Shown in pieces: positions 27,219 through 36,153 of a stretch of 64,000 nucleotides of DNA (position 1 is its first letter; the number at the start of each line of letters is the position of its first letter). The notes under the pieces were generated by a model. It had not been told where the DNA came from and did not search any database. It worked only from the letters and a program-made list of their open reading frames with translations. The position numbers were made by a program, and so were the translations under genes. Source of the DNA: a bacterium (GTDB taxonomy: Bacteria > Cyanobacteriota > Vampirovibrionia > Gastranaerophilales > Gastranaerophilaceae); the NCBI GenBank assembly GCA_017536545.1, contig JAFXHF010000015.1:62001-126000 (forward strand). The letters run 5' to 3'.

Positions 27219-28709
27219 ATGCAAATAAACGCTAATAACTATTCGCCGTCATTTAGTGGATTGACTAAAATATATGCGATGACGGATTCCCATCAAGAAA
27301 CACGTAAAACAAGTGCTTTTTTATCGAGAATTCTTGCTGAAGCTAGAAAAGATAAGAATGTGCTATTTTTGAATTGTGGTGATATGTTTAAAGGTATTTA
27401 CTCTCAGCCTTTAGAACGTGATTGTTATTTAGCAATGAAAGCAGCCAAGCCTGATACAGAAATGGTTTTTACTATTGGGAATAATGATTTTGGTTTTTTG
27501 AAAGAAAATTTGGATTTTTTAATTGATACAATCACTCAATTTACAAAAAAAGGTATACATACAGTTTGTGCAAATATTTTCGAATCAACAGGTAAACGTC
27601 CTGCTTGGTTGAAGCCTTATACTGTTGTTGAACTAGATGGTGATAGAACTTTTGTTACTGGTTTTTGTATTGATAATATAAATACTGCAAAATTTGGAAT
27701 TGTTGCTAAAAATCAATCAGAAGTTTTGGATGAAATTACAGAAGCTATTGTAAAAGAAAAACCTGATAATGTTGTCATTTTGAACCACGATTTTATGCCA
27801 TCAAGTTCATCCATTGTCAAAGCTTTAAAAGAAAGAGGCGTAAGTGTTGATGTTACAATTGGTGGTCATGCTCATGATTTTGTTCCTGCCAACAAAGAGT
27901 TGCGTATTTACTATCCTGAGGCATTCAGCGATACAATGTATAAAATGAGTTTAGAAAATTCAGGTAGTGGCAAACGCTTTTCTTTTGATGAAGTTGTAAA
28001 AAATGAAGGTTTGAAACTCAATGAAGTTTTTGCTCCAGCGGTAGAGGCTTATGAAAAAGAAACAGGTTTATTGGATGAAATTGCTCCATATACATTAAAT
28101 CTAAGAAAAAACTATTCTTATCCTTGTTCATTGGGTAGTTTTTTAGCAGATGAGATGAGAAAAGTAGCTGGAGCTGATGTTGGATTCTTTTCGACAGGTT
28201 TTATTATGCAACCAATGGAGTATCGCCCTAATCAAGTTATTACTAAATATTTATTCAAACGTACTATGAGTGCAGAAAAACCTATTAAAATGGTCGAACT
28301 TACGATTCAAGAATTAAAAGAGGTTTTTGAACATGCATTTAATCAGTTTAATTTTACAGGTTCAAATTCTAGATTTTTACAGTGTTCAAATAATATGAAA
28401 TTTGTTGGTTCCATGAATTATTCAACAAATAGTTGGGATCTTAAACAAATATATATTGATGGCGAACCTTTATTGGATAAAGAGTTACGTCCTTTAGATA
28501 GCAGTAGGAAGTTTAAATGTGCTATTGATTATTTTATTGCAGATGGTGGACAGGGTTTTAAAACAATTCAAGCTGCTGAAAAATCAGATATCGTAGTTGA
28601 TGGTAAAGTTGCTAGGATGGATGAGGTTCTAATGAATGCACTAAGGGAGGCTCCAAGTAAATATGATCCAGGTTCTGAATATCCGTCATTTAAAATAGCT
28701 TTTGCTTAA
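27219..28709 (+). CDS. 5'-nucleotidase/UshA-like metallophosphoesterase, cytosolic, with PSFSG motif
   Basis: The 496-residue protein shows the two-domain 5'-nucleotidase layout: metal site motifs TDSH (22-25), NCGDMF (GD 54-55), GNND (87-90), NHD and GGHAHDF, then a C-terminal domain (about 280 on) with LGSFLADEMRK and TGFIM. Members cleave phosphate from nucleotides or other phosphoesters. Two points are unusual. The usual GNHEFD, which provides the catalytic His and Asp, reads GNNDFG, so the dyad is replaced; and there is no signal peptide, the N-terminus being MQINANNYSPSFSGLTKI instead. It may be a divergent or inactive member working in the cytosol. Confidence 0.82.
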   Translation: MQINANNYSPSFSGLTKIYAMTDSHQETRKTSAFLSRILAEARKDKNVLFLNCGDMFKGIYSQPLERDCYLAMKAAKPDTEMVFTIGNNDFGFLKENLDFLIDTITQFTKKGIHTVCANIFESTGKRPAWLKPYTVVELDGDRTFVTGFCIDNINTAKFGIVAKNQSEVLDEITEAIVKEKPDNVVILNHDFMPSSSSIVKALKERGVSVDVTIGGHAHDFVPANKELRIYYPEAFSDTMYKMSLENSGSGKRFSFDEVVKNEGLKLNEVFAPAVEAYEKETGLLDEIAPYTLNLRKNYSYPCSLGSFLADEMRKVAGADVGFFSTGFIMQPMEYRPNQVITKYLFKRTMSAEKPIKMVELTIQELKEVFEHAFNQFNFTGSNSRFLQCSNNMKFVGSMNYSTNSWDLKQIYIDGEPLLDKELRPLDSSRKFKCAIDYFIADGGQGFKTIQAAEKSDIVVDGKVARMDEVLMNALREAPSKYDPGSEYPSFKIAFA

Positions 28710-28750
28710 TTTTTCTGTTATAATTAGTTCAAAACACAAGGGAGATAATT

Positions 28751-29233
28751 ATGAGAGATGAATTATTATCAATAATTGAAAAAAATAGCAGAATTGATTT
28801 TAGTGAATTGGCCGTGTTATTGGGCCAGCCTGAAGAAAAAGTTTTAGAAGAACTTTCTAACTTGGAAACAGAAGGCATAATTTGTGGTTATCACACATTG
28901 ATTAACTGGGAAAAAACTTCTATTTCGAAAGTTACAGCTTTAATCGAGGTTAAAGTTACTCCTCAACGTGGTACTGGTTTTGATAGTATAGCTGAAAGAA
29001 TTTATAACTATCCTGAAGTTAAAGATGTGTATCTGATTTCTGGGGGTTATGATTTGATGGTAATTTTAGAAGAAAAATCATTAAAAGAAATTGCAAACTT
29101 TGTTTCTTATAAATTATCAACTTTAGAAAATATTTTCAGTGTAGCGACTCATTTTATTTTAAAAAAATACAAAGATCACGGCACTATAATTAACAAGAAA
29201 AATAAAGATGAAAGAGAGATTATTACCCCATGA
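28751..29233 (+). CDS. Lrp/AsnC-family transcriptional regulator
   Basis: AAGGGAGA precedes the ATG. Residues 1-55 form the winged helix-turn-helix (DFSELAVLLGQPEEKVLEEL then EGIICGYHTLINW), residues about 65-145 the RAM effector domain. Length (160) is standard. The stop TGA overlaps the ATG of the following aminotransferase gene (ATGA), so the two are co-translated; this arrangement, Lrp-type regulator plus class I aminotransferase, is common and suggests that an amino acid sensed by the RAM domain controls the operon. Confidence 0.92.
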   Translation: MRDELLSIIEKNSRIDFSELAVLLGQPEEKVLEELSNLETEGIICGYHTLINWEKTSISKVTALIEVKVTPQRGTGFDSIAERIYNYPEVKDVYLISGGYDLMVILEEKSLKEIANFVSYKLSTLENIFSVATHFILKKYKDHGTIINKKNKDEREIITP

Positions 29234-30399
29234 GAAAGTATTTATCAGATGCAGTAGTAAATATTAAACCATCAGGTATTAGAAAATTTTTCGATATAGT
29301 AAGTGAGATGAAAGATGCTATTTCACTTGGTGTTGGTGAACCTGATTTTGATACTCCTTGGCATATCAGAGATGAAGGGATTTATGCCTTTGAACGTGGT
29401 AAAACTTTCTACACATCAAATGCAGGTTTAAAAGATTTGCGTATTGAAATTGCAAATTATTTAAAACGTACTCAGAATTTAGAATACAATTCCGATAACG
29501 AAATTATTGTAACTGTTGGTGGCTCAGAAGCTATCGATATTGGTTTAAGAGCTATTATTAACCCTGGGGATGAAGTTATTATTCCTCAGCCATCATATGT
29601 TTCATATGAGCCTTGTGCAGTTTTAGCTGGAGCAAAACCTGTAATTATCAATTTAAAAGCCGAAAATGAATTTCGTCTAACCGCTGAAGAATTAAGAGCT
29701 GCAATTACTGACAAAACAAAAATTTTAATTCTTCCGTTTCCTAATAATCCAACAGGTGCGATTATGGAGCGTAGGGATTTGGAAGCTATTGCAAAAGTTT
29801 GTATTGAAAAAGATATTCTTGTAATGTCAGATGAAATTTATGCAGCTTTAACTTATAAGGATAAACACGTTTCTATTGCTGAAATTGAGGGTATGAAAGA
29901 ACGTACAATTCTTATTAATGGTTTTTCCAAAGCATATGCAATGACTGGTTGGCGTCTGGGTTATGCTTGTGCACCAAAAGAATTGATTAAGCAGATGACA
30001 AAAATTCATCAATTTGCGATTATGTGTGCTCCAACAATTAGCCAATATGCAGCAGTGGAAGCTTTAAAAAATGGTGATAAAGATGTTGAAGAAATGCGTC
30101 AAGCATACAACCAACGCAGAAGATTTTTGATGGATTCTTTTAAGAAAATGGGTCTTGATTGTTTTGAACCATTTGGAGCGTTTTATGTCTTCCCTTGTAT
30201 TAAAGAATTTGGTATGACAAGTGAAGAATTTGCGACAAAATTCTTGCAAGAAGAAAAAGTTGCGATTGTTCCTGGAACTGCTTTTGGTGATTGCGGTGAG
30301 GGATTTTTGAGAATATCTTATGCTTATTCTTTAGAAAATCTAAAAGAAGCAATTGGGCGATTGGAAAGATTTATTACAAAATTAAGAAATCAAAAATAA
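29230..30399 (+). CDS. Class I/II PLP-dependent aminotransferase
   Basis: The 389-residue protein has all hallmarks of aspartate-aminotransferase subgroup Ig enzymes: GVGEPDFDTP (34-43), GGSEAIDIG (97-105), PNNPTGA (171-177, Asn binding the PLP O3'), SDEIY (200-204, Asp201), and NGFSKAYAMTGWRLGY with Lys234 as PLP lysine and Arg for the substrate carboxylate near the end (FLRISYA). It transfers amino groups between amino acids and 2-oxo acids; aspartate, aromatic amino acid or alanine are possible substrates. It overlaps the Lrp gene by four bases and ends before a terminator hairpin. Confidence 0.93.
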   Translation: MRKYLSDAVVNIKPSGIRKFFDIVSEMKDAISLGVGEPDFDTPWHIRDEGIYAFERGKTFYTSNAGLKDLRIEIANYLKRTQNLEYNSDNEIIVTVGGSEAIDIGLRAIINPGDEVIIPQPSYVSYEPCAVLAGAKPVIINLKAENEFRLTAEELRAAITDKTKILILPFPNNPTGAIMERRDLEAIAKVCIEKDILVMSDEIYAALTYKDKHVSIAEIEGMKERTILINGFSKAYAMTGWRLGYACAPKELIKQMTKIHQFAIMCAPTISQYAAVEALKNGDKDVEEMRQAYNQRRRFLMDSFKKMGLDCFEPFGAFYVFPCIKEFGMTSEEFATKFLQEEKVAIVPGTAFGDCGEGFLRISYAYSLENLKEAIGRLERFITKLRNQK

Positions 30400-30415
30400 A
30401 AGTAGCAAAAAATTT

Positions 30416-30455
30416 AACCTTCATGTTTTAGATAAAATATGAAGGTTTATTTTAA
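30416..30455 (+). terminator. Terminator hairpin that contains the next gene's start codon
   Basis: AACCTTCAT (30416-30424) pairs with ATGAAGGTT (30439-30447); inner TTTT/AAAA extends the stem around loop AGAT, and TTATTTT follows. It looks like the terminator of the Lrp/aminotransferase operon, but its 3' arm begins with the ATG of the zincin-like gene. Confidence 0.7.
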
Positions 30456-31323
30456 TAATTTTTTAAATAGTGTTAGTCCTGTGAGTTTTAAATCTGACGG
30501 TGTTTCAAATCAAAACAAAGTCGATATGTCAGCACCTCAAGATACATTTGTGCGTTCAGCAAAAACTCAAGATGTTTACACTCAAAAACTTAACGCATTA
30601 TTCCCAAATGGAGCATTAGATAAGATTTATGCTCAAATTGGTAAAGAATTAGGTATTGATGTTTTACCTACGTTGAAATTCTATGGGCCATCAGATAATG
30701 TTATGGCTGGTGGTTTTACGTTTAGCAAAAATGAAATAGCACTAAGCCTAGGTGAAATTTTTAATTTTGATAAAAAAGTTGTTATGGTTAAAAATGGCAG
30801 ATATTTGACTTTAGTTGCTCCTCAAATAGGTATGCCAATGTTTGCAGATAAGGCAAGTTGTGAAATGGTTGCTAATGCCAACCGTCAAAATGTTAAGGCA
30901 TTTGCTGATGATGTAATAGTTGTTTCAATGACAGATGATGATTATAGAAAATTTGTTATTCATAAACTTTACCACGAACTTATTCACGCTCAACAACATA
31001 TGATTATGAGAGCAACTGAAGGTATTGGCGAAAAAGAAATTACAAAGGCTTGGACTCATATAAAACCTAAAAATGTTACCGAAGAAAAGAAATTAGCTGA
31101 ACTTACAGAAAATCTTCATAAGGATTCGTATTGGGCAGATAAAACTCCGACAGCTCAAAAACATAGCAAAGATTCTGAGATAGGAAAACTTGCATACACT
31201 TTCTTGGAAGCGGTAAGAAACTATCCGCCAGTAGGATCTCCTGAATATCATAGTAATGCTCTTGAAGCGGATGCTTACAAACGTTCTTATGAATATTTGA
31301 CTAAAAATTTTGGTTCATACTAA
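30439..31323 (+). CDS. Zincin-like metallopeptidase with N-terminal VSFKSD motif
   Basis: The 294-residue protein carries HKLYHELIHAQQH (HExxH His179-Glu180-His183) and, 93 residues on, LEADAY with Glu276 as possible third zinc ligand, which is the gluzincin pattern. There is no signal peptide; the N-terminus (MKVYFNNFLNSVSPVSFKSD) resembles the short Phe-containing leader of neighbouring proteins. The ATG at 30439 follows an in-frame stop, so no longer version exists, yet no ribosome binding site is visible and the ATG lies in a stable hairpin. Translation may be leaderless or need hairpin opening. Probably a cytosolic peptidase; substrate unknown. Confidence 0.75.
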   Translation: MKVYFNNFLNSVSPVSFKSDGVSNQNKVDMSAPQDTFVRSAKTQDVYTQKLNALFPNGALDKIYAQIGKELGIDVLPTLKFYGPSDNVMAGGFTFSKNEIALSLGEIFNFDKKVVMVKNGRYLTLVAPQIGMPMFADKASCEMVANANRQNVKAFADDVIVVSMTDDDYRKFVIHKLYHELIHAQQHMIMRATEGIGEKEITKAWTHIKPKNVTEEKKLAELTENLHKDSYWADKTPTAQKHSKDSEIGKLAYTFLEAVRNYPPVGSPEYHSNALEADAYKRSYEYLTKNFGSY

Positions 31324-31330
31324 ATTAACC

Positions 31331-31358
31331 AATTAGATTGTCGTTTTGTCTAATTTTT
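31331..31358 (+). terminator. Rho-independent terminator
   Basis: AATTAGA (31331-31337) pairs with TCTAATT (31349-31355) and is followed by TTT, just after the zincin-like gene. Confidence 0.7.
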
Positions 31359-31402
31359 AAATAATAAGTTCCCGATAGTATTTTATTATTGGAGAATTTG
31401 CT

Positions 31403-31954
31403 ATGAAAAAATTATTATTGTTTTTGTTTGTGATATTAGGATTGAATTTATCAGTGTTTGCTGAAAATATCCATTTTAATGATTTAATTTATAAGTTGAA
31501 AACTGTTGATAATGATAACTCAAAAATAGAAAACGAATATTATATTGATGGAGAGAATGACGAATCTTGGACAAGTAGAGTTGATATAACTTATTTACCA
31601 GAGCTTTCAAATCCTTTGAAATATGCATCAGAGGTTGATAAAAAAGTTTCAACAGATGAAAAGAAATTGTTATTGAAATTTGTTCAAAACAAAAAGCTAG
31701 ATATCGCTGTATTGAGTTATTTAGAAAACGAGATTAGTGGTGATTGTGCATGTTTTATATATCAGGTTCTAAAGTTTGAAAAGCATCCAGATAAAGGTAT
31801 TATGGTTCTTAGATTTGCAAAAAAATATAAAGTTAATACAAATGATGATATTCAAAAAGTTGCAAACGAAATAAAAGCCATAAATGATGATTATATGGAG
31901 CGAATAATAATTTCACCAATTCCGCCGATAGTAAAAGAAAAGGCACTTCAGTAG
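31403..31954 (+). CDS. Secreted hypothetical protein
   Basis: TTGGAG precedes the ATG. Residues 1-19 form a signal peptide (MKKLLLFLFVILGLNLSVFA). The mature 164 residues are helical and charged, with two cysteines (GDCACF) close together near 113-118. No domain is recognised. The stop codon sits inside a perfect eight-base-pair hairpin (GGCACTTC/GAAGTGCC, 31942-31961) that has no following T-run. The gene appears to stand alone between a terminator at 31331 and the convergent Na/Pi transporter gene. Confidence 0.72.
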   Translation: MKKLLLFLFVILGLNLSVFAENIHFNDLIYKLKTVDNDNSKIENEYYIDGENDESWTSRVDITYLPELSNPLKYASEVDKKVSTDEKKLLLKFVQNKKLDIAVLSYLENEISGDCACFIYQVLKFEKHPDKGIMVLRFAKKYKVNTNDDIQKVANEIKAINDDYMERIIISPIPPIVKEKALQ

Positions 31955-32016
31955 AAGTGCCGTGCGATTATTTAGGATAAATGTACCTGTACGCTATGAG
32001 TATCAGAACGTACAGT

Positions 32017-33777
32017 TTAAACTAATGAATATTTTTCTTTGTATTCATCGTAAGTCTTGCTAAAATCTTTGTTATTATAAGATTTTAATTGTTTTAAAAA
32101 TTCGTGTTTATCGATGGTTAAATCGTTAGCTTTTAATATTGATGCTCCGATATTTGAACAATGGTCAGAAATTCTTTCAAAATCGTTGAATAATTCAGAG
32201 ATTAAAAAGTCTAATTCGATTGGGCATTCTCCATATTGAATACGTTTAATGTGGCGATTTTTAGCTTTTAGAACCAGCCTATCGATTACCTGTTCAAGAG
32301 GTTCAATTCTTAGTGCTAATTCGTTTGAATTTTTTGAAAAAGCGTGAGTTGTTAACGTTACAACTTCTAGAATTGCACCAACTATTGTTCTAATGTCTTC
32401 AATAAGTTCTGGAGGAAATTCCATTTCTTTATTTTTCTTTTCTTCAGCGATATTCAAAATGTTTATTGCATGATCACCAATTCTTTCATAATCACCGATG
32501 ATAAGTAGCAATCTGGCAATTGAATTGCTTGTTTCTTGAGCAAGTTCTTTATTTGAAGCTTTTACCAAATAATTTTCCATTTTATCTTCAAATAAGTCGA
32601 TTAGCTGTTCGTTTTTATTGATAACATCAGCTTTTCTTGGTTGAAAATTTTTAAGTTGCTTTGTTGCGTAAAGAACATTGTTTTTTACAAGTTTAGCCAT
32701 TTCGATTACTTTTTGGTTAACTTCAATTGTTGCAAGTTCTGGAGATAGTAATAATCTTTCATCCAAGAATACAACTTCTTCTTTTTTTGTTTTTGTGTCT
32801 TTAACAAGGAAGTTTGCAATATTTTCCAATTGTTTAATAAATGGGAATAACATTATTGTTGTTGCAATGTTAAATGTTGAGTGTAAAATCGCAACCCCTG
32901 CTGGGTTTATGTTTTGATTTAAGATTGGAATATTGAATAATAATTTGCCAAGTTCAAAAATACATAAAAAGATTGCAGTACCAATAATGTTAAATGTAAC
33001 GTGTACTACTGCAACTTTTTTAGCATTAGAGTTTACCCCAACACTAGAAATAATAGCAGTGATACAAGTCCCGATATTTTGCCCCATAATAATAGGTAAT
33101 GCCATTGAGTATGTCATATCAACTTTCATAACAAGTGCTTGTAGCATACCAACTGATGCTGCTGAACTTTGGATAATTGCAGTAATTACTGTGCCTACAA
33201 GAACACCAAAAATTGGATTGTTGAATAGCGTCATTAAATTAATAAACTTTTCAGAATGAGATAGGGGTTCCATTGATGTACTCATAAAAATCATACCAGT
33301 CATCAATATTGAAAAGCCTAAAAATACGCTACCAACATTTTTATTTTTGTTAGATTTTGCTGCAAAAATCATAAGAACCCCAACTAAAGCAAGAATTGGA
33401 GTGAATGATTCTGGTTTGAACATTCTAACAACAACGTTTGTACTTTGGATACCAGACAAACTTAAAATCCAAGCAGTGATAGTGGTACCTATGTTTGAAC
33501 CCATAATTACACCGATAGCTTGTGATAGTTTCATAATCCCTGAGTTTACAAGACCAACAAGCATAACAGTTACTGCTGAAGAACTTTGAATAATCGCAGT
33601 TATTGCGGCACCTAATACAAGACCTTTCGTTGGGTTTGAGGTCATTGTTTTTAAAATCTTTTCTAATTTCCCGCCTGCAATTTTTTCAAGTCCAGCTGAC
33701 ATAACATAAATCCCGTATAGGAAAAATGCTAGTCCGCCTAATAATTGAAGTATGCAAAATATATCAAATTTTTCCAT
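32017..33777 (-). CDS. Na/Pi cotransporter II-family protein with PhoU-like C-terminus
   Basis: The 586-residue protein has two inverted membrane repeats, each with the QSSSA-type signature (ITAIIQSSSAVTVMLVG near 58-75 and ITAIIQSSAASVGMLQ near 195-212) and MGSNIGTT / MGQNIGTC partners. Residues about 345-560 form a helical PhoU-like domain (EQLIDLFEDKMENYLV, RIGDHAINI, FERISDHCSNI). This is the NptA/YjbB type, which moves phosphate with Na+. Start: ATG at 33777 with AAAGG upstream. It lies downstream of the OadG/transporter operon but behind a terminator at 33797, so it may be separately expressed. Confidence 0.92.
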   Translation of the reverse strand: MEKFDIFCILQLLGGLAFFLYGIYVMSAGLEKIAGGKLEKILKTMTSNPTKGLVLGAAITAIIQSSSAVTVMLVGLVNSGIMKLSQAIGVIMGSNIGTTITAWILSLSGIQSTNVVVRMFKPESFTPILALVGVLMIFAAKSNKNKNVGSVFLGFSILMTGMIFMSTSMEPLSHSEKFINLMTLFNNPIFGVLVGTVITAIIQSSAASVGMLQALVMKVDMTYSMALPIIMGQNIGTCITAIISSVGVNSNAKKVAVVHVTFNIIGTAIFLCIFELGKLLFNIPILNQNINPAGVAILHSTFNIATTIMLFPFIKQLENIANFLVKDTKTKKEEVVFLDERLLLSPELATIEVNQKVIEMAKLVKNNVLYATKQLKNFQPRKADVINKNEQLIDLFEDKMENYLVKASNKELAQETSNSIARLLLIIGDYERIGDHAINILNIAEEKKNKEMEFPPELIEDIRTIVGAILEVVTLTTHAFSKNSNELALRIEPLEQVIDRLVLKAKNRHIKRIQYGECPIELDFLISELFNDFERISDHCSNIGASILKANDLTIDKHEFLKQLKSYNNKDFSKTYDEYKEKYSLV

Positions 33778-33796
33778 AATCTTTTTCCTTTAAGTT

Positions 33797-33820
33797 AAAA
33801 AGGGCAGATAAAATCTGCCC
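33797..33820 (-). terminator. Rho-independent terminator
   Basis: On the minus strand GGGCAGA, TTTTA, TCTGCCC is followed by TTTTT. It lies between the 51-residue gene and the Na/Pi gene. Confidence 0.87.
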
Positions 33821-33827
33821 AAAATAT

Positions 33828-33983
33828 TTAGCTTCCTTTGAAATGTGCCAAAATAACCATTCCAATAGTTACAAGAATTACAAAAATTATTGTACTAAGT
33901 GCTCCAGTTCCTTTACTTTCTGAGTAATGGCTTCTATTTAGAGCTGGCCCGTTATTTTGTTCTTTATTTATATTATCTGTCAT
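33828..33983 (-). CDS. 51-residue single-pass membrane protein
   Basis: A short frame from ATG at 33983 to TAA at 33828 encodes 51 residues: a polar Asn/Ser-rich head (1-27), one transmembrane helix (STIIFVILVTIGMVILAHF, about 30-48) and a KGS tail. GGAG stands eight bases before the ATG and the gene follows the transporter stop by 10 bases, so it is probably translated from the same transcript. Its size, single helix and position last in an OadG/ion-transporter operon suggest an accessory subunit or regulator. No homologue is recognised by eye. Confidence 0.75.
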   Translation of the reverse strand: MTDNINKEQNNGPALNRSHYSESKGTGALSTIIFVILVTIGMVILAHFKGS

Positions 33984-33993
33984 AATCTTTCTC

Positions 33994-35313
33994 CTATTTT
34001 AGAAATCTCAAATAGACATAAGCTGTGCTTATAACAAGTGAGATAGTTACAATGCACACCCCATATTTCAAAAATCTCATAAATGAAATTGGGTGTCCTT
34101 CTTTGCTTGCGTTTTCAGAAACTATAACGTTAGCGGCTGCACCGATAATTGTCATGTTTCCTCCTAAACAAGCTCCTAAAGATAGTGCCCACCATAATGG
34201 GTATGTGTATGTTGCTCCCATAGTTTTTTGAATTTCAACAAGCATTGGTGCCATAGTTGCTGTGTATGGAATATTATCAATAATTCCTGAGATAATACCT
34301 GATGCCCAAAGAATTAACATTGAAGTTGCAGTTTGGCTACCCTGAGTAACTTTTAATATCCATTCTGCCATCAATTTAATCCCGCCAGAAGCTTCTAAGC
34401 CACCAATGATGATAAATAATCCGATGAAGAAGAAAATAGTATTCCATTCAACATCTCTAAGAATTTCAGTTGGTTTTTCAAATAATAACAAGAAGCTGGC
34501 ACCTAACATAGCAACAACACAAGTTTCTAAATGAGTAATATCATGTGTCATAAATCCTAGAATTACTAATGATAAAATGATTGTAGATCTAATCATTAGT
34601 TTTTTATCTGTAATTGAATTACTGTTATCTATGTTTGCAACTTCTGCCATTTTTTCAGGGCTAGCAACAAGTTTCTTTTTAAATGCAAGTGCTAATGCAA
34701 TAACTACAACCGCTAAAATTATTGCAACAACTGGAGTTAATTCTTTCACAAAATCCATAAAAGATAAGTTACCAGCCGAACCAATAATAATATTTGGAGG
34801 GTCACCAATCAGAGTTGCTGTACCACCAATGTTTGACGCAAAGATTTCTGTCAAAAGATAAGGGATTGGATCGATATCCAATTTCTTTGCGATAGCAAAC
34901 GTAATAGGCATAATTAAAATAACTGTTGTTACGTTATCTAAGAATGCACTTGTTACCGCAGTAAAAATACCTAAAGCAAATAAAACTTTAATTGGATGAC
35001 CTTTTGTTAATTTCAACAATTCATTAGCTAGCCAATTGAAAACACCACTTTTTGTTGTGATTGCAACAATAATCATCATTGCAACAAGTAAGAAAACTAC
35101 ATTAAAATCTACAAAATTAATAAAGTAATGTGGATTTAATGCTTCACCTATATTTTTTGATTGGCTAACTAAACCTAAAACAATAGTTATTGCTGCACCT
35201 AAAAGTGCAATTGTAACTTTTGGTATTCTTTCTAGAGCGATAAATATATAAGCTAGGATTAATAGACCTGCTGATATAGCAACACTATGAGCTGAAATAA
35301 ATTCTGCTAGCAT
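33994..35313 (-). CDS. ArsB/NhaD-type ion transporter superfamily permease
   Basis: This 439-residue protein has about 11 membrane helices and ion-transporter superfamily motifs: AFLDNVTTVILIMPIT (about 120-135), GGTATLIGDPPNIIIG (about 163-178) and, in the second half, IIDNIPYTATMAPM and GNMTIIGAAANVI. The paired DN(V/I)..T and G.PPN/G.AAN signatures are typical of ArsB, NhaD and DASS relatives that move anions or exchange Na+ and H+. The ATG overlaps the stop of the OadG-like gene (shared AAATGCTAG) and has GGAGG upstream, so expression is coupled. Linkage to a sodium-pump subunit favours a Na+-linked function, as inference. Confidence 0.88.
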   Translation of the reverse strand: MLAEFISAHSVAISAGLLILAYIFIALERIPKVTIALLGAAITIVLGLVSQSKNIGEALNPHYFINFVDFNVVFLLVAMMIIVAITTKSGVFNWLANELLKLTKGHPIKVLFALGIFTAVTSAFLDNVTTVILIMPITFAIAKKLDIDPIPYLLTEIFASNIGGTATLIGDPPNIIIGSAGNLSFMDFVKELTPVVAIILAVVVIALALAFKKKLVASPEKMAEVANIDNSNSITDKKLMIRSTIILSLVILGFMTHDITHLETCVVAMLGASFLLLFEKPTEILRDVEWNTIFFFIGLFIIIGGLEASGGIKLMAEWILKVTQGSQTATSMLILWASGIISGIIDNIPYTATMAPMLVEIQKTMGATYTYPLWWALSLGACLGGNMTIIGAAANVIVSENASKEGHPISFMRFLKYGVCIVTISLVISTAYVYLRFLK

Positions 35314-35564
35314 TTTTTACCTCCTTTAAGTGCTGCAACGGCACAGGCAATTGCTAGAGCAATTTCAGAGTCATTGTTTGTTGTTGATTTTTTCTTAGCT
35401 GTAGTTTGCTCTTCTTCCACTGCTTCTGGGAAATATTTACCCAAAAAACTAATGATTTTAGCGTTTATGTTCATAACACAAATCATTATTGCTAGGAAAA
35501 AGAATACAAAACCCATACCAATAACCATTAGAAGGAGTCCATCCTTCCATAATTCGATATTCAT
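35307..35564 (-). CDS. OadG-like small membrane subunit (sodium pump decarboxylase gamma type)
   Basis: The 85-residue protein has one N-terminal transmembrane helix (LLLMVIGMGFVFFFLAIMICVM, about 10-31, in the G-MG-FxFL pattern of OadG), then a charged linker with EEEQTTAKKK and a C-terminal short helix (ALAIACAVAALKGGKK). OadG normally stabilises oxaloacetate or methylmalonyl-CoA decarboxylase Na+ pumps together with alpha and beta subunits. No alpha or beta gene is seen here; instead it is fused translationally to an ion transporter. AGGAGA precedes the ATG. Confidence 0.8.
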   Translation of the reverse strand: MNIELWKDGLLLMVIGMGFVFFFLAIMICVMNINAKIISFLGKYFPEAVEEEQTTAKKKSTTNNDSEIALAIACAVAALKGGKKC

Positions 35565-35620
35565 TTTTCTCTCCTATTAAATTGTAAATGTATAAACTAA
35601 ATTTGATTTATACAAGGAGA

Positions 35621-36013
35621 TTAAGGGGCTCTTGTACAAATCTCATTTTTTAAATGTGGAGATATTTTATGAGATTTGCTGAATAATGTTTTATTATAAT
35701 TTGATGTAAAAATTTGTTGTAATAGTTTATTTTGAGCGGAGGTTCTTTCGATAGCTCCACTATTATAAGTATCTCTTCTTGAAGATGATGTACTAATTTC
35801 GTGTCTTTGACTGTTTGATGCTGCAATTGAATTTTCGCTAACATCATCAGACAATGTCAATTCAGGCTCATCTGGAATTGATACGCTATCTAAAATAATT
35901 TCTTGTTGTGAAAAATTAGAATTTAAAAGTGAAAAATCCATTTCTCTTGCATTTGCACTAAGGGAAATGAAAAAACAAACTACTATAAAAAATATTTTAA
36001 TAAAATTTTTCAC
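35621..36013 (-). CDS. Secreted hypothetical protein
   Basis: Residues 1-22 are a signal peptide (MKNFIKIFFIVVCFFISLSANA). The mature 108 residues are polar and Ser/Asn-rich with low predicted structure and a single C-terminal cysteine (NEICTRAP). No domain is recognised. No clear ribosome binding site is seen before the ATG. The gene is divergent from the His/Gly-rich gene at 36154 and is separated from the OadG-like gene by about 55 bases. Confidence 0.6.
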   Translation of the reverse strand: MKNFIKIFFIVVCFFISLSANAREMDFSLLNSNFSQQEIILDSVSIPDEPELTLSDDVSENSIAASNSQRHEISTSSSRRDTYNSGAIERTSAQNKLLQQIFTSNYNKTLFSKSHKISPHLKNEICTRAP

Positions 36014-36153
36014 GCCTATATTTTATCATAAAGATATTATTATTTCTCTTTATATATCTGGATAATTTTATATTTCTATATATTTGAACAAAATACCATG
36101 CCTTATCGTTAACTACATGTGATGCTTTGTGATGTCGAAAGGAGAATTGTAGT

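Noticed and set aside
31981-32016. Dyad CTGTACG/CGTACAG before the Na/Pi gene end
   Set aside because: The loop is long and no T-run follows on the minus strand in a convincing way; it is not called as a terminator.
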